Source of the DNA: GCA-002722245 sp964230605 | Lineage (GTDB): Bacteria; Bacteroidota; Bacteroidia; Flavobacteriales_C; GCA-002722245 | Length of the DNA stretch: 41,820 nucleotides | Reading direction: 5' to 3' | NCBI GenBank assembly: GCA_964230605.1 | Contig: CAXRIN010000115.1 | Location: 1-41,820, forward strand | In this document: piece by piece, positions 16,703 to 24,962 of the stretch | How positions within the stretch are numbered: position 1 is the stretch's first letter | How the letters are laid out: every line of letters begins with the position of its first letter | Program-made: the position numbers and the translations under genes | The notes under the pieces: model-generated | What the model saw: only the letters and a program-made list of their open reading frames with translations | The model's database searches: none | Told to the model about the DNA's origin: nothing

Positions 16703-18274
16703 TTAACAAGGGCTTTGGATTCCTAATTGATTACAAAAATCGGCGATGGTAGCATCAGTGGATTGCATTTCGGTTTCTAAGTTTTTCAACTCAGAGGCTA
16801 CTGCCTCAATGTCCACAGGTTCTTCCTCTTCGAAGGTGTCTACATATCGAGGAATGTTTAGGTTGTAATCGTTTTCGGCGATTTCGGATAGTGGGGCTGC
16901 GTAAGAGTATTTGTCTTCGTTGATGCGCTCACGGTAGGTGGTGATGATTTTTTGAATGTGCTCTTCGGTAAGGTAGTTTTGTGTTTTTACCTTTTCGAAG
17001 TGTTGTGAGGCATCTATAAACAATACATCATCGTCGGCCTTTCTGTCTTTCTTAACAACTAAAATACACGTTGGAATACCTGTTCCGTAAAAGATATTGG
17101 CTGGTAAACCTATAACGGCATCTAAGAAGTTGCGCTCTTTAATGAGTAACTCACGGATGTGTCCTTCGGCTGCTCCACGGAAGAGTACGCCGTGTGGTAA
17201 TACACAGGCCATTGTTCCGTTGGTGTCCAAATGACGAATCATATGGAGCACAAAGGCAAAATCGGCTTTACTACTTGGGGCTAATTTTCCGTAAGGTGCA
17301 AATCGGTCGTCGGTCATAAATAACTGACTGGCACTCCATTTTGCACTAAACGGCGGATTGGCTACAATGGCTTCGAATAGTTCTTCGCCGTGTTGTGGCT
17401 GCTCCAGTGTGTCTTCGTTTTTAATATCAAACTTACGGTAATGCACATCGTGCATTATCATATTCATTCGAGCTAAGTTGTAGGTAGTAGGGTTGCTTTC
17501 CTGTCCGTAAAAAGTACCTACATTTTTTACTTCTTTCGCTACTCGTAACAACAACGACCCTGAACCACAAGTGGGATCGTACACAGATTTTAACTGCTCT
17601 TTACCTGTAGTTACAATTTGTGCCAATACTTTGGATACTTGCTGAGGGGTATAAAACTCTCCTGCTTTTTTACCTGCACCACTAGCAAACTGACCAATGA
17701 GGTATTCGTAAGCATCACCCAGTAAATCACTTTCGGAATTCTCTAAGTCGAAGTCTATTTCATTTAAGTGCGACATTACCTTAACGATGAGTTCGTTTTT
17801 GGCGTTTTCACTTTTACCAAGTTTACTAGACGTTAAATCGAGGTCTTCAAACAGGTTTCCGAAGTCTTCTTCACTTTCGGTCCCCATTGTACTACCTTCA
17901 ATACTATTTAACACTTTGGTTAAATCATCGAGGATGAACTTAGTTTGTCCGTCGGCATTTCCACGCTCGGCCAACTTGGTGAACAACTCCGAAGGTTTTA
18001 GGAAGTATCCTAATTGCTGTAATGCTTCCTCACGGATGGCTTCCAGCAATTCCTCGGCTTGTTCGTGTGCTTCTACATCATCGTAAGTTAATCCGTCGGG
18101 AGATAATATTTCGTTGGCATACAACTCCATTTTACGGCTTAGGTACTTGTAGAATATAAATCCTAGTATATAATCCCTGAAATCATCAGCATCCATTTTC
18201 CCACGCAGGGTGTTGGCGATATTCCAAAGTTGTTGTTGGAGTTGTTGGTTTTGGTGTTGTACTTGTTCTGTCAT
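16703..18274 (-). CDS. hsdM: Type I restriction enzyme M (adenine methyltransferase) subunit
   Basis: 523 residues. The N-terminal helical HsdM_N domain (about 10-150) is followed by an N6-adenine methylase domain with SAM-binding motif DPTCGSGS (233-240) and catalytic NPPF (306-309). AGEFYTPQQV just before motif I is typical of HsdM. It methylates adenine at the HsdS-defined site and protects host DNA. It is the first functional gene of the operon. The rhuM fragment lies 13 bases upstream on the same strand. Confidence 0.95.
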   Translation of the reverse strand: MTEQVQHQNQQLQQQLWNIANTLRGKMDADDFRDYILGFIFYKYLSRKMELYANEILSPDGLTYDDVEAHEQAEELLEAIREEALQQLGYFLKPSELFTKLAERGNADGQTKFILDDLTKVLNSIEGSTMGTESEEDFGNLFEDLDLTSSKLGKSENAKNELIVKVMSHLNEIDFDLENSESDLLGDAYEYLIGQFASGAGKKAGEFYTPQQVSKVLAQIVTTGKEQLKSVYDPTCGSGSLLLRVAKEVKNVGTFYGQESNPTTYNLARMNMIMHDVHYRKFDIKNEDTLEQPQHGEELFEAIVANPPFSAKWSASQLFMTDDRFAPYGKLAPSSKADFAFVLHMIRHLDTNGTMACVLPHGVLFRGAAEGHIRELLIKERNFLDAVIGLPANIFYGTGIPTCILVVKKDRKADDDVLFIDASQHFEKVKTQNYLTEEHIQKIITTYRERINEDKYSYAAPLSEIAENDYNLNIPRYVDTFEEEEPVDIEAVASELKNLETEMQSTDATIADFCNQLGIQSPC

Positions 18275-18287
18275 TTCAATATTTTTA

Positions 18288-18509
18288 TCAATTTACAGCA
18301 GTTGTTAAGGAATCCTTAATAACTGAATTTTCTTTTAACTCACCTTCTTTCAGTATGTTAAAAATACGCATGCTAACATTTGGGATAGAGGTGTCAAAAA
18401 GTTCGGCTAGCTGATTTTGGTTCATCCAAATATTACCATCCTTGGCATAAAGTGCCACTGAGGTTTTACCATCAACTGAATTATATATAATGATGTTTTG
18501 ATCACTCAT
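18288..18509 (-). pseudogene. rhuM: Truncated rhuM-like gene (N-terminal fragment)
   Basis: 73 residues matching only the N-terminal part of the RhuM family: a DGKTSVALYAKDGNIWMNQ start, the helix-turn-helix-like QNQLAELFDTS, then GELKENSVIKDSLTTA. A stop follows exactly where the family continues (usual length about 330 residues). In many genomes RhuM genes sit inside type I restriction operons, and here the fragment precedes hsdM by 13 bases. It is probably a decayed remnant, although the surviving DNA-binding part could still be made. Confidence 0.75.
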
Positions 18510-18694
18510 TTTTTGTTAGTTGAAAGTTTAGAAAAACAATATTTTATATTCTACTCTAATCATGTTCCTAAATCAATTTCGGTCGTTTAGGTTAGGAAGG
18601 CGAATATTCTGTTAAATTAATACAGGAGAAATTTACTAAGAACTAAACTTAGTTGGACTTATTAACAGTTAGGGGATACTTATTATCAATTGTG

Positions 18695-19150
18695 TTATTC
18701 TTCATCTTCTTGATAATCTTTTTGCAATGCTAACCAATGGAATAAACCTCCTTTTTCTTCTGGGAAAAGATTATTGATTAACTCTTTGAATTCCTCAAAC
18801 TCATCTGGGAAATTCCCTCGCCCATTAGTGAGTAATCTTACATCTCCGATTTCAATTTTTAGTTCCCACTTTTGATAGCTGTCTGTTGCTATTAATGGAT
18901 AGTATAAATCCCAATGAATTACCTTTTGCTCGATAAAATCTTTTAGTTTTTCAAGTACTACTTGGTTCGGCTTATAACTTCCGTTTCTTTTTCCCGCATC
19001 CTCAATGAAGTAGGAAGTCCAAGGCATGTAATTAGTGGGTAAATTATCGGCATACTTTATTTCACCATCGGTTATCTCAACTCTGTATCTGAGATTATGT
19101 TCCCAGTCTAATTCAAATTCGAGTTTAAATTTTGATTCATCGTTTTTCAT
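18695..19150 (-). CDS. Hypothetical acidic protein
   Basis: 151 residues from the ATG at 19150; a TTG 9 bases upstream is less likely. It is beta-rich in the first third (FKLEFELDWEHNLRYRVEI), helical later, ends in an acidic tail, and has no membrane segment. It is not a family I recognise. The start lies about 20 bases past a strong terminator hairpin for the same strand (19170-19197), so it either has a promoter inside that short gap or depends on read-through. Confidence 0.6.
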   Translation of the reverse strand: MKNDESKFKLEFELDWEHNLRYRVEITDGEIKYADNLPTNYMPWTSYFIEDAGKRNGSYKPNQVVLEKLKDFIEQKVIHWDLYYPLIATDSYQKWELKIEIGDVRLLTNGRGNFPDEFEEFKELINNLFPEEKGGLFHWLALQKDYQEDEE

Positions 19151-19169
19151 AACAGTCAATAAATAAACA

Positions 19170-19197
19170 AAAAAGCTCCGTTTACACAGAGCTTTTT
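19170..19197 (-). terminator. Intrinsic terminator of the minus-strand ParA-like/membrane operon
   Basis: Stem AAAAAGCTC / GAGCTTTTT with a 10-base loop. On the minus strand the stem runs into six T bases. It lies 150 bases after the gene ending at 19347. Confidence 0.75.
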
Positions 19198-19346
19198 AAC
19201 ACAAACAAACAAATTGGAAATTTTAATCCAAACCAAAAACAAATATATTTTAAAGCTCTTGACAGCATTTCTATCACTGATTACATTACAATTATACAAC
19301 AGCAAACCGTAACCAGTTGATGGAGTGGTATTTTTTATTAAAAAGA

Positions 19347-19541
19347 TTAAAGATTTTCCCATTCTTCCCAAAAAGTAGGATCATCTTTATACTTCATAAA
19401 GTATTTAGCTTCTTGAATAGCTTGACAAAAAGTATCTGATTCAACAACAAAAGGAAATGGTGAATTAACTCTTTCAAAACTTATTGAGTAAGTTTTGAAT
19501 ATTCCTAAGTTGTGTATAACATTAAATTTCATTCTAGCCAT
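19347..19541 (-). CDS. Small hypothetical protein
   Basis: 64 residues starting 2 bases after the stop of the membrane-protein gene, so probably translated with it. The composition is aromatic-rich (FNVIHNLGIF, KYFMKYKDDPTFWEEWENL) with an acidic end and no membrane segment. It could be a partner of the membrane protein. The function is unknown. Confidence 0.55.
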   Translation of the reverse strand: MARMKFNVIHNLGIFKTYSISFERVNSPFPFVVESDTFCQAIQEAKYFMKYKDDPTFWEEWENL

Positions 19542-19543
19542 TA

Positions 19544-20185
19544 TTATGAGAAGGATTTATTATATCCTAAATTAAATGCCCATCTAAAAATTAACGGAGA
19601 AGTACCTTTATTTGGTTCGTAAAATAAATAAGCTACTGTGCCAGCTAATAGAGTTACAACAAGTATAATTGCATACTGCCAATACATAGCAATAGTTGAC
19701 CCTTCAATAGACTTATAAATTCCTACAAAACCAAAAAGTGTCGGAAGTCCACAAGTAAGCAACATTAATATGATAAAATATAACCACCTTACCCCTTTAA
19801 ATTCAGCTCTGGAAGATCTATATAGTCCTTTTATGTAATAAATTAATACGCCAACGAAAAAAGTTATTACAGTTGCAATTCCATAACGTATTATTTCACT
19901 TGGAATGATATGCTTAAAGCCATACAAGGAGAAACCAAATGGTACAAAAAATGGCGAAAAAATTAAAGATACCATAATCATACCTACGTATAATTTGAAA
20001 GCATATTCAAAGAATATGTAAAATGGCTTAATGAACATTATTGCCAAATTAATGAATGGAATACGCTCAAAGAATTCTAAAAACCTAACAACTCCAGTTG
20101 GATATTTGAACCATTCCCAGTAATATCTTAGCTTATCACTTAAATCCCAAAAGGTAAAATTTATAAATTGTCTCCAATAATTCAT
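19544..20185 (-). CDS. Multi-pass membrane protein of unknown function
   Basis: 213 residues with four clear membrane segments (about 66-90, 100-120, 132-157, 168-190) and a possible fifth near 44-62. The amphipathic N-terminus is rich in Trp, Tyr and Phe. It starts 69 bases after the ParA-like gene and is followed at once by the 64-residue gene, suggesting a three-gene unit. A membrane protein paired with a P-loop-type protein in a cargo region recalls abortive-infection systems, but no family match was recognised. Confidence 0.7.
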   Translation of the reverse strand: MNYWRQFINFTFWDLSDKLRYYWEWFKYPTGVVRFLEFFERIPFINLAIMFIKPFYIFFEYAFKLYVGMIMVSLIFSPFFVPFGFSLYGFKHIIPSEIIRYGIATVITFFVGVLIYYIKGLYRSSRAEFKGVRWLYFIILMLLTCGLPTLFGFVGIYKSIEGSTIAMYWQYAIILVVTLLAGTVAYLFYEPNKGTSPLIFRWAFNLGYNKSFS

Positions 20186-20254
20186 TCTATATTTTATTTA
20201 CAACGCGATCAAATAATCGTTCAAAGTTAATAATTGATTTATGCCTTTATTATG

Positions 20255-21007
20255 TTATGATGCTATTTTAATCCCTCCATTATCATCAATCGAAAAATTG
20301 ATGAGTTTATCAATAAACTTTTGTAATTTATTTTCATTTATGAGATAGTCACGTTTCGAAGAATATTGCTGATCGAGATTAGAGTATTGCCAGAAAAAAA
20401 TTGAAATATCCCAATCCTCAAAAAGGAAATAGCTTTTGTAATAACCTCCATATTCACCCTCTTTAATTTTGTTATGGTATGCAAACCATGTAATTGGATT
20501 ATCAATGCTTACAAGAGGTACTGCAATTGCATTTCTTAGGTAAAAGTCACCATCTCTTAAACTTTGAAAGTATCTAAGATTCTTTAGATGTTCAACTTCG
20601 GTTAGAGAAAAGAAAACAAGACTTAAATCCGCTTTTGAAAAGAACAATTTAGCTGCATCAGATTGAGCATTTATAGGAAAATCAACAAAAATGTAATCGA
20701 ATGATAATTTATAAATGTTTTCAACCTTTTCTAGCATCGATTCAGAAGAATCTTGATCAATAGTTTTTGCAAATACGGATTCCACATCGTCGCCCTGAAA
20801 AATGATTTCATTCATATTTATCGAATTTGACTCTCCTTGACTGGCCATTTCAACATACCCTAACCTGAACCCTTTATGATGGAATTTATGGTATAATTGA
20901 ACAATAAACTCAAGCGCCTTTTTCTTTTCAAGACCCATTAATGAAATCATTTTCCCTTTCTTCATACACAATAGAATTTTAGGCCGTATAAAACGGCTAT
21001 TTAACAT
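20255..21007 (-). CDS. ParA/MinD-like protein lacking a Walker A P-loop
   Basis: 250 residues. The layout follows ParA/MinD proteins: a start GKMISLMG, a KGFRLGYVEMASQG segment matching the strand that normally carries the switch I region, and FDYIFVDFP matching the Walker B strand. The place of the P-loop reads GLEKKKA instead of GGxGKT, so ATP binding in the usual way is unlikely. The C-terminal third, with several Phe and Trp residues, is not ParA-like. There is no ParB partner or parS-like array nearby. It is first in a minus-strand unit with a membrane protein and is divergent from the TnsA-like nuclease gene. Confidence 0.6.
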   Translation of the reverse strand: MLNSRFIRPKILLCMKKGKMISLMGLEKKKALEFIVQLYHKFHHKGFRLGYVEMASQGESNSINMNEIIFQGDDVESVFAKTIDQDSSESMLEKVENIYKLSFDYIFVDFPINAQSDAAKLFFSKADLSLVFFSLTEVEHLKNLRYFQSLRDGDFYLRNAIAVPLVSIDNPITWFAYHNKIKEGEYGGYYKSYFLFEDWDISIFFWQYSNLDQQYSSKRDYLINENKLQKFIDKLINFSIDDNGGIKIAS

Positions 21008-21197
21008 TAAAAAATTTACGATTGAATTTTGCTACCCTTGACGGAACTCCATTCAAACTATCTTTTTTTATTCTGGAAAAAGGAAAATTATATCCGAAAT
21101 GTAGAATTTGACATCTGAAGTGTATAAAAATAAAAACTGAAACAGTAAATGCTTGGCATCAACAAAAAAAAACCAATAAACACAGTGCTTTAAAAAG

Positions 21198-21239
21198 TAT
21201 TATACTTATTGATAATTTTAATTATTAATAAGTATAATA
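21198..21239. promoter_or_regulatory. 42-bp near-perfect palindrome in a divergent promoter region
   Basis: Outer arms TATTATACTTATT (21198-21210) and AATAAGTATAATA (21227-21239) pair perfectly over 13 bp, and pairing continues inward for six more pairs including one G-T. No T-run follows, so it is not an intrinsic terminator. It sits in the 361-base gap between the divergent ParA-like and nuclease genes and is a candidate operator or cruciform. The rest of the gap holds an A-run and no gene. Confidence 0.55.
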
Positions 21240-21368
21240 GAAAGAAACTAGTTTTATTATTAGTGATTTCGTTCTAATTTGAGATTCAGGTCAAACGAAA
21301 TTAACCTTGTTCTAGAATTGGTAAATATGGTTGGCCAATATTTATTAATCTTTAAATACACTTGTCTT

Positions 21369-22592
21369 ATGAAAAATGAAATAACAGAATGGTTTAATAA
21401 TGTTTTAGATAGTGAAATTGCTTCATCTAAAGGGAAACAAAGAGTTGTGAAGAGTCAAAGAGATGCGAATATTTTAAAAGAAGTATTCAATTTTTCTTCG
21501 TCAACAAAACTATCACAAACTGAAATAGCCGAGAAATTTAACTTAAGTAATGAAAGAATTAGGCAACTTAAAGTTAAAAAAATGAAAGCGATTTCAAGTC
21601 TGATTGAGAAAGATAAAAATGAATTTGCTACAGAGTTTAAATCGTTTTTCAGAAAACTACCTAACACTAAAAATCACAATGAGTTATCAGAGTTTATCTT
21701 CAAAATTTGTAAGGGCTATTTTCCTGAAGAAAATTTAAAAGAAACTTCAGACTTTTTTGTTAGGTTACTATCTAAGAATTCAACTATAATTAAAGACACG
21801 AAGGACGCTGTAATTGCTCATGAAAAAACCTCCAATAAGGAATTGAAGAAAGTTAGTCAAAACAAGATTAAATTAGATGAAAAAATCCGTTCATTTTTAA
21901 GTTCAATTGTATTTCCAGGAGAGGTTAAGATTTTTGAAGAAATTGATTTTAATTTGACCAGAGAACCTCTTAAGAATGAAAAAGCAAATTCTGGTTTTTT
22001 TTACTCTTCTAAAACGGGCAGAAATTTGCAATATGAGGCTTTACAAGAAAAAAGTGTATTTGAATTTCTTGAGAGTAGACCTGAAATTATTGACTTCATT
22101 GAACAACCGGTTAAACTTCAAAATGGGGAGGATATATACACTCCGGATTTGGCTGTATTATTAAACTCAGGAGAAATAATAATAATTGAGGTTAAACAGT
22201 TAAATGAAATGGTCGAAGGAAAGGTTCTAAGAAAACTAGAATTACTAAGTAATTATTGTAAAACTTTAGGATATGGATTTACAATGATTGATGCTAATAT
22301 TAATTCCTATGAGAAACTTCTTTCCAGAAAAGTAGATAGGGTTTTAGAAACTTTTTTTGAAAATCGGTTTAAAAGTGCAAAATCCTCAATATTTTACGAT
22401 GAGTATCAAACTATTCTTCAAGAATTCAATTGTTTTAAGGTTGATGTTCAAGCTCTTTTTCTACAAAAAGCTTGGTATTACAGAAGCTTCCCTGTTTTAT
22501 TATCTAACTCCCTTAAAAAGAGTACTGAAAAATTTGTTAAAGAGTTCTTGATTCCTGAAGGAAAGAAAAAATTCCAAAAAGAAACCATTTAG
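21369..22592 (+). CDS. TnsA-like endonuclease fused to a sigma-4-like helix-turn-helix
   Basis: 407 residues from the ATG at 21369; an in-frame ATG at 21279 would add an unconvincing 30 residues. Residues about 48-75 (SQTEIAEKFNLSNERIRQLK) form a helix-turn-helix like sigma-70 region 4. A helical middle follows. Residues about 190-250, numbered from this start, form a PD-(D/E)xK nuclease of the TnsA type, with Glu in QYEAL, Asp in YTPDLAV and Glu-Val-Lys in IIIEVKQ, plus the typical EQPVKL strand between. No TnsB/TnsC/TniQ genes are nearby, so it is not a Tn7 transposition gene here. The phosphatase gene starts 2 bases after its stop. It is probably a sequence-specific nuclease used in defence or element maintenance (inference). 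Confidence 0.75.
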   Translation: MKNEITEWFNNVLDSEIASSKGKQRVVKSQRDANILKEVFNFSSSTKLSQTEIAEKFNLSNERIRQLKVKKMKAISSLIEKDKNEFATEFKSFFRKLPNTKNHNELSEFIFKICKGYFPEENLKETSDFFVRLLSKNSTIIKDTKDAVIAHEKTSNKELKKVSQNKIKLDEKIRSFLSSIVFPGEVKIFEEIDFNLTREPLKNEKANSGFFYSSKTGRNLQYEALQEKSVFEFLESRPEIIDFIEQPVKLQNGEDIYTPDLAVLLNSGEIIIIEVKQLNEMVEGKVLRKLELLSNYCKTLGYGFTMIDANINSYEKLLSRKVDRVLETFFENRFKSAKSSIFYDEYQTILQEFNCFKVDVQALFLQKAWYYRSFPVLLSNSLKKSTEKFVKEFLIPEGKKKFQKETI

Positions 22593-22594
22593 TC

Positions 22595-23356
22595 TTGAGT
22601 TTAGGAAAAACATATGTAATGGGTGATATTCATGGTAACTATCATGGATTAGTGGAATGTTTGAATAAATGTGAATTTGATTATGAAAATGACACATTAA
22701 TCCAACTTGGAGATGTCGCTGATAGAGGAAGGCATACCTTTGAATGTATCGAGAAGCTTTTAACCATTAAGAATCTAATTCCAATTATAGGGAATCACGA
22801 CCGTTGGGTTTATGAATACTTTCATGAAGATAAAAGTCCTAATTTTTGGTTAGAACAAGGAGGACGAGAAACTCTTGAGTCCTACGATAGGATGATTATC
22901 AAACAGAAGGACGTTGGTCAACTTGTTAAGTTTTTTGAAAGTCAAGTTCCTTATTATATTGATAATGAAAATAGACTTTTTGTTCATGCGGGCTACACAT
23001 CTATGGATGGTGTTGAAAATGAGCCCGAGGAAAAGACTTTCTATTGGGAACGAAAATTTTGGATCAACGCATTCAAAATAGAGGAGTTAGAAAATGGAGC
23101 AGAAAAGGAACGTCAATCAAAAATATACAATCAATATAAAGAGGTTTTTATAGGTCATACTAAAACAACGCATCTAAAAGCTGAGCTAAATGTTAGAGAG
23201 TCAAATGACCCAAATCAAAGGCTGAACAAACCAGTAGTTGTACCAATGAAAAGATTGAACGTTTATAATTTGGATACTGGGTCAAGTAAAGATTCATTTG
23301 GTAGATTAACGATTATGGATGTTGAAACAAAAGAGTATTGGCAAAGTAATTCTTAA
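22595..23356 (+). CDS. PPP-family metallophosphatase (Ser/Thr phosphatase-like)
   Basis: 253 residues with the full PPP signature: GDIHG (10-14), GDVADRG (39-45), GNHD (66-69), then FVHAGY and IGHT, which hold the two-metal site. This small form resembles bacterial and lambda-phage protein phosphatases and diadenosine tetraphosphatases, and the substrate cannot be told from sequence. The best start is the TTG at 22595, 2 bases after the nuclease stop, giving a normal N-terminus (GKTYVMGDIHG). An ATG start at 22619 would remove the first beta strand. It forms a tight two-gene unit with the nuclease gene and converges on the virus-like operon. Confidence 0.88.
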   Translation: MSLGKTYVMGDIHGNYHGLVECLNKCEFDYENDTLIQLGDVADRGRHTFECIEKLLTIKNLIPIIGNHDRWVYEYFHEDKSPNFWLEQGGRETLESYDRMIIKQKDVGQLVKFFESQVPYYIDNENRLFVHAGYTSMDGVENEPEEKTFYWERKFWINAFKIEELENGAEKERQSKIYNQYKEVFIGHTKTTHLKAELNVRESNDPNQRLNKPVVVPMKRLNVYNLDTGSSKDSFGRLTIMDVETKEYWQSNS

Positions 23357-23369
23357 TACCAAATGACTT

Positions 23370-23852
23370 TTAAGTCTTAAAAACTTTATTTCCGATAAAA
23401 ATACCAACAGCAAGAATTACACTCCGTTCAATACTCATTCTCAACCTTCTCATCTTCTTTTGCTTTATCGACTGTTTTAAATCTCCCTGATGATTGATGG
23501 TTAGGTCTTTGAAATCATCCAATGGGTATTGTTTTACTAATGGGATTCCAGTTGGTGTAATGGTATGGATTGTAGCTTTCTTAAGCTCAATTTGAATGGC
23601 TGAAATTAGGGTATCCTTTTCGAGTTTTTGGCGGTAGAGGGTGTCGGTTTTGTAGACGTAAACTTTAACTGGTTTTTGGATTTCTATTTCTTTGATGACT
23701 ACTTCTTTGTAGGGTTTCTTTACGTAAATGGTATCGGTTTTTATGACTTCTACTTGTTGGAAATGAGTGAATGAGCCTTTTAAGAAGAAAAGCCAGAGCC
23801 AAATCATTGTGATGATTCCGAGGATGAAATATGTGAATGGTTTTTTGAGCAT
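23370..23852 (-). CDS. Single-pass membrane protein, spanin-like (last gene of the virus-like operon)
   Basis: 160 residues. An N-terminal membrane segment (about 8-25) is followed by a repetitive beta/coil region (VIKTDTIYVKKPYKEVVIKE and KVYVYKTDTLY), a short coiled stretch, and a second weakly hydrophobic segment at the C-terminus. The KTDTIYV style is seen in small proteins beside lysis genes of Bacteroidota phages, so a lysis or envelope-spanning role is possible. Its ATG overlaps the stop of the RadC gene by 1 base (TAATG), indicating coupled translation. Confidence 0.6.
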   Translation of the reverse strand: MLKKPFTYFILGIITMIWLWLFFLKGSFTHFQQVEVIKTDTIYVKKPYKEVVIKEIEIQKPVKVYVYKTDTLYRQKLEKDTLISAIQIELKKATIHTITPTGIPLVKQYPLDDFKDLTINHQGDLKQSIKQKKMRRLRMSIERSVILAVGIFIGNKVFKT

Positions 23853-24403
23853 TAGAGTAAGCCTTCGTCAGCGAATGAGAAGTGGGATTCTTTGGTGATA
23901 ATGATGTGATCGAGAACTTGGATATCCATGGTTTGACCTGATTCTTTTACTTTTCGAGTGAGGTTAATGTCTTGTTGACTAGGTTTTAGGCTTCCGCTAG
24001 GATGGTTATGGGCGATGATAATGCTGTTTGCTAGTGATTCCAACGCTAAAGCGAAAAGGATTTTAGTATCCACTACAGTTCCAGCTGTTCCACCTTGACT
24101 TAGGACGTGATAACCGATTACCTTGTTGGCTCTATCTAGCAATAAAACATAGAACTCTTCACGGATTTCCATTTGAGAGCTCCATATTTTTCGGAACAGG
24201 TTCACGACATCTTTAGATTGAGTGATTTTTACACGTTCTTTTTCAGGGATATTTCGACTATAAACCAATCTGATTTTAGGTGGTTTGCTCGGTAGTTTCC
24301 CTAATGAAATTCCTTTGCTTTTGGCGTAACGGTAAACGGCAAATATGGCTACCGCTAAAATGGATAATATGGCTATCGGTTTACGCATTATACTAGTTCC
24401 CAT
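23852..24403 (-). CDS. Membrane-anchored RadC-family JAMM/MPN protein
   Basis: 183 residues. An N-terminal membrane segment (about 9-25) is followed by a basic linker and a complete RadC-type JAB/MPN domain. The metal motif AHNHPSGSLKPSQQD carries His132, His134 and Asp145, with an upstream Glu near 82. Chromosomal RadC proteins are usually soluble and have a helix-hairpin-helix domain before the MPN fold. Here that domain is absent and a membrane anchor takes its place. JAMM folds are metal-dependent isopeptidases in several families, so a proteolytic role in particle maturation is conceivable (inference). It overlaps both neighbours (16 bases upstream, 1 base downstream). Confidence 0.85.
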   Translation of the reverse strand: MGTSIMRKPIAILSILAVAIFAVYRYAKSKGISLGKLPSKPPKIRLVYSRNIPEKERVKITQSKDVVNLFRKIWSSQMEIREEFYVLLLDRANKVIGYHVLSQGGTAGTVVDTKILFALALESLANSIIIAHNHPSGSLKPSQQDINLTRKVKESGQTMDIQVLDHIIITKESHFSFADEGLL

Positions 24404-24939
24404 GCTTGGTTAAAATCGTTATCGGTAATGATTGGTTTTCCGTTTTCTACTTGAGCGATTGCTTTTACAATTGCTCTGATGTTTTGGTAGTTTGGATTGA
24501 TGACTTGTGTTGCGCTCAAACCAGTTGCTTTAACTACTTGATTAATGTAAGCATCGGTGTGATTTTCGTGTTTTGGCGCGAACTCTGAAATGAGACTTGT
24601 AAGGTTGTTCTTTCCTTTTTTAATGTCGTTTAAGATGTCTTTTATCAAAGCTCTAACCCCAAACTTCATTTCGTAGAATTGCTCAAATCGTCCGTCGCTA
24701 TTGCGGTCGTTTTCAACCTTTCCTTGCCAGTTGATATTGGTTTTTACCAAATTGCCAGGGTTGTTATTTCGCTCCCCTCTTGGTTTTGATTTATCGGTTT
24801 TGAACTTCCCGTTTTGATCCAGTAAATGACTGTAAATAGTATTCATAATGCCATTGCGTTTTTTGTAGACTATAATGATTATCAGAATGGCAAGTATTCC
24901 AATAACCATATAGCCATATTTGTTAGGTATGAACTTCAT
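24388..24939 (-). CDS. Membrane-anchored virion-type muralytic protein
   Basis: 183 residues. An N-terminal membrane segment (about 9-26) is followed by a globular domain. RGERNNNPGNLV (54-65), then NWQGKV, DGRFEQFYEMKFGVRAL and a helical end match the RGxRNNNPGN family found in many phages as a virion or structural protein with a lysozyme-like fold. It probably cuts or binds peptidoglycan during entry. The added membrane anchor suits a virion with an internal membrane. Its end overlaps the RadC gene by 16 bases. Confidence 0.75.
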   Translation of the reverse strand: MKFIPNKYGYMVIGILAILIIIIVYKKRNGIMNTIYSHLLDQNGKFKTDKSKPRGERNNNPGNLVKTNINWQGKVENDRNSDGRFEQFYEMKFGVRALIKDILNDIKKGKNNLTSLISEFAPKHENHTDAYINQVVKATGLSATQVINPNYQNIRAIVKAIAQVENGKPIITDNDFNQAWELV

Positions 24940-24962
24940 AATTGCCTGCCAATGCTATCGGC

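Noticed and set aside
19156..19371. Open frame of 71 codons on the minus strand
   Set aside because: It runs through the terminator hairpin at 19170-19197 and overlaps the real 64-residue gene start region; its composition looks like translated non-coding DNA.
21369..22592. TnsA-like gene as part of a Tn7-like transposon
   Set aside because: No TnsB, TnsC, TniQ, CRISPR or transposon ends were seen nearby; the only partner is a phosphatase gene.
23852..24403. RadC protein as evidence for DNA repair
   Set aside because: The DNA-binding half is missing and the gene lies in a structural operon, so a repair role is not supported here.
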